Shown piece after piece: positions 4,331 through 5,186 of a DNA stretch of 5,186 nucleotides (the first letter of the stretch is position 1; every line of letters begins with the position of its first letter). Source of the DNA: DATKDU01 sp035512595 (GTDB taxonomy: Bacteria > Planctomycetota > Planctomycetia > Pirellulales > Pirellulaceae); assembly GCA_035512595.1 (NCBI GenBank), contig DATKDU010000382.1:1-5186 (forward strand). The letters are read 5' to 3'. The position numbers and the translations under genes were made by a program. Below the pieces are notes generated by a model. That model worked only from the letters and a program-made list of their open reading frames with translations, was not told the DNA's origin and did not search any database.

Positions 4331-5186
4331 TCCATCTGCCTCTCCAAGAAACAGCTACGAGCCAACTATTCCGATTCGGCGTGTTCGGCGTTTTGATCGG
4401 ACTGGCGTTTAGCCTTCCGGGTTACGGCCAGGTGTCGCCGGAGGAGCACGCGAAGCACCACCCCGGGCAGGCGGGCGGCGGGACGTCGGCGCCAGGAGCG
4501 ATGCCAGCCGGTAAAGCCGGCCCTGCGCCAGCCGCAACGCCGGGCCGCGCAGACAGCATGGGCGGCGGCATGGGCGGAATGCCGGGAATGGCTGGACCGC
4601 CGGAAGGTGTCGGTGGCGGTCCGCCGGAGGGTGCGGGCGGCATGATGGGGGGCGGCGGGATGGCCGGCATGATGGAAAAAATGGGCGCGCCCAAACCGAA
4701 GGACTTCTATCCAACGCTTATGGACTTGCCGGACTTGCCTCTGGCCAAGCGCGTCGAAGTCGAGCAACAGGCGGACGAACGAATGCGCTCCGGCGTGGCC
4801 TTGATGAACGAAAGCCTCGACCACCTCCTCCAGGCCGCGTCGGCAGAGGATTATGCCGCCATGCAAGCGAGCAGTGCGAGTCTGCGCGAAGGACTCGCAC
4901 GCTTCGAGAGTGGGTTGGCCGCGAAACGCGCGCTGGCCGAAGGCAAGGCCCCGCGCAACGTGGCGCTTACCTGGTTCAAGCGCGAGATGAACCTCGCGCC
5001 TCCCATGCCGAGCGACGAGCCAGGCGCGCTCCTCGGCGCCACGCCATTTCACCTGTTCACGATGGGGCTGCTCATCGCGTTCGCGCTGGCGATGGTCGCG
5101 ATGTATTTCTTCAAGATGCGCCGCGCCGCGGCCCTCTTTGGGCGGATCGAGGCCAGCAAGGGGGCACCGCCTCCCGGAGCGGCACC
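4327..5186 (+). CDS. Membrane-anchored Gly/Met-rich protein, probable N-terminal region of an FAD/NAD(P) oxidoreductase, partial
   Basis: The ATG at 4327 overlaps the hydrolase stop in ATGA, and the frame stays open for 286 codons to the window edge. Residues 14-35 (LFRFGVFGVLIGLAFSLPGY) form a signal peptide or anchor. HAKHH (41-45) is followed by a Gly/Pro/Met-rich low-complexity stretch with ten methionines between 78 and 119. A helical domain comes next (about 124-225: DFYPTLMDLPDLPLAKR, SLREGLARFESGLAAKRAL, APRNVALTWFKREMNL). A second membrane helix (about 240-263, FHLFTMGLLIAFALAMVAMY) is followed by basic KMRR and a Pro/Ala linker. Topology is therefore an extracytoplasmic helical domain and a cytoplasmic C-terminus. 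From memory, 'APRNVALxWFKREMNL ... YFFKMRRA' precedes a ferredoxin-reductase-type FAD/NAD domain in other bacteria. That domain is not in the window, so the function is inference. Met- and His-rich segments could bind copper, but this is unproven. Confidence 0.75.
   Translation, partial: MIHLPLQETATSQLFRFGVFGVLIGLAFSLPGYGQVSPEEHAKHHPGQAGGGTSAPGAMPAGKAGPAPAATPGRADSMGGGMGGMPGMAGPPEGVGGGPPEGAGGMMGGGGMAGMMEKMGAPKPKDFYPTLMDLPDLPLAKRVEVEQQADERMRSGVALMNESLDHLLQAASAEDYAAMQASSASLREGLARFESGLAAKRALAEGKAPRNVALTWFKREMNLAPPMPSDEPGALLGATPFHLFTMGLLIAFALAMVAMYFFKMRRAAALFGRIEASKGAPPPGAA

Noticed and set aside
4366..5052. A 228-codon minus-strand open frame opposite the right-hand gene
   Set aside because: It is His/Arg-rich antisense of the Gly/Met-rich protein, whose plus-strand frame has a signal peptide, a membrane helix and coupling to the hydrolase.

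Overview
The window is GC-rich and looks like a piece of a Planctomycetes chromosome, most likely of the Pirellulales type. This is inferred from family resemblance recalled from memory, not from a search. The supporting features are a secreted deiodinase-type protein start, small polytopic membrane proteins with a 'RQFGIRQLM' motif, a cysteine-rich secreted alpha/beta hydrolase, and a Gly/Met-rich membrane-anchored protein. Shine-Dalgarno sequences are mostly weak or absent. I find no complete RNA gene, no insertion sequence and no CRISPR array.

Layout. 1-254 (-): N-terminal 84 residues of an exported protein that runs off the left edge. 255-794: no intact gene; it holds a GC-rich inverted repeat (411-439) and the 5' half of a tRNA-Arg(TCG) gene (477-516) that stops at the 3' edge of the anticodon loop. 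795-1646 (-): eight-segment membrane protein. About 1645-1968 (-): DUF1937 protein, related to nucleoside 2-deoxyribosyltransferases, whose reading frame has no stop codon where the family normally ends. 1984-2571 (+): four-segment membrane protein, divergent from DUF1937 with only 15 bases between the two start codons. 2515-2987 (-): C-terminal half of a beta-class DNA methyltransferase that lacks the catalytic half and carries a one-base frameshift near 2943. 2988-3229: no gene recognised. 3254-4330 (+): exported alpha/beta hydrolase. 4327-5186 (+): exported or membrane-anchored protein overlapping the hydrolase by four bases (ATGA) and running off the right edge.

How it fits together. The two right-hand genes form a translationally coupled pair acting outside the cytoplasm. 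The last one resembles the N-terminal region of membrane-anchored FAD/NAD(P) oxidoreductases, but the catalytic part would lie beyond the window. The middle block joins a broken tRNA, a phage-associated DUF1937 gene and a decayed phage-type methyltransferase to planctomycete-type membrane proteins. I read it as the scar of an old mobile element at a tRNA-Arg locus, which is inference. I see no clear evidence of a new functional system. The most informative signals are the tRNA break point, the methyltransferase frameshift and the missing DUF1937 stop.
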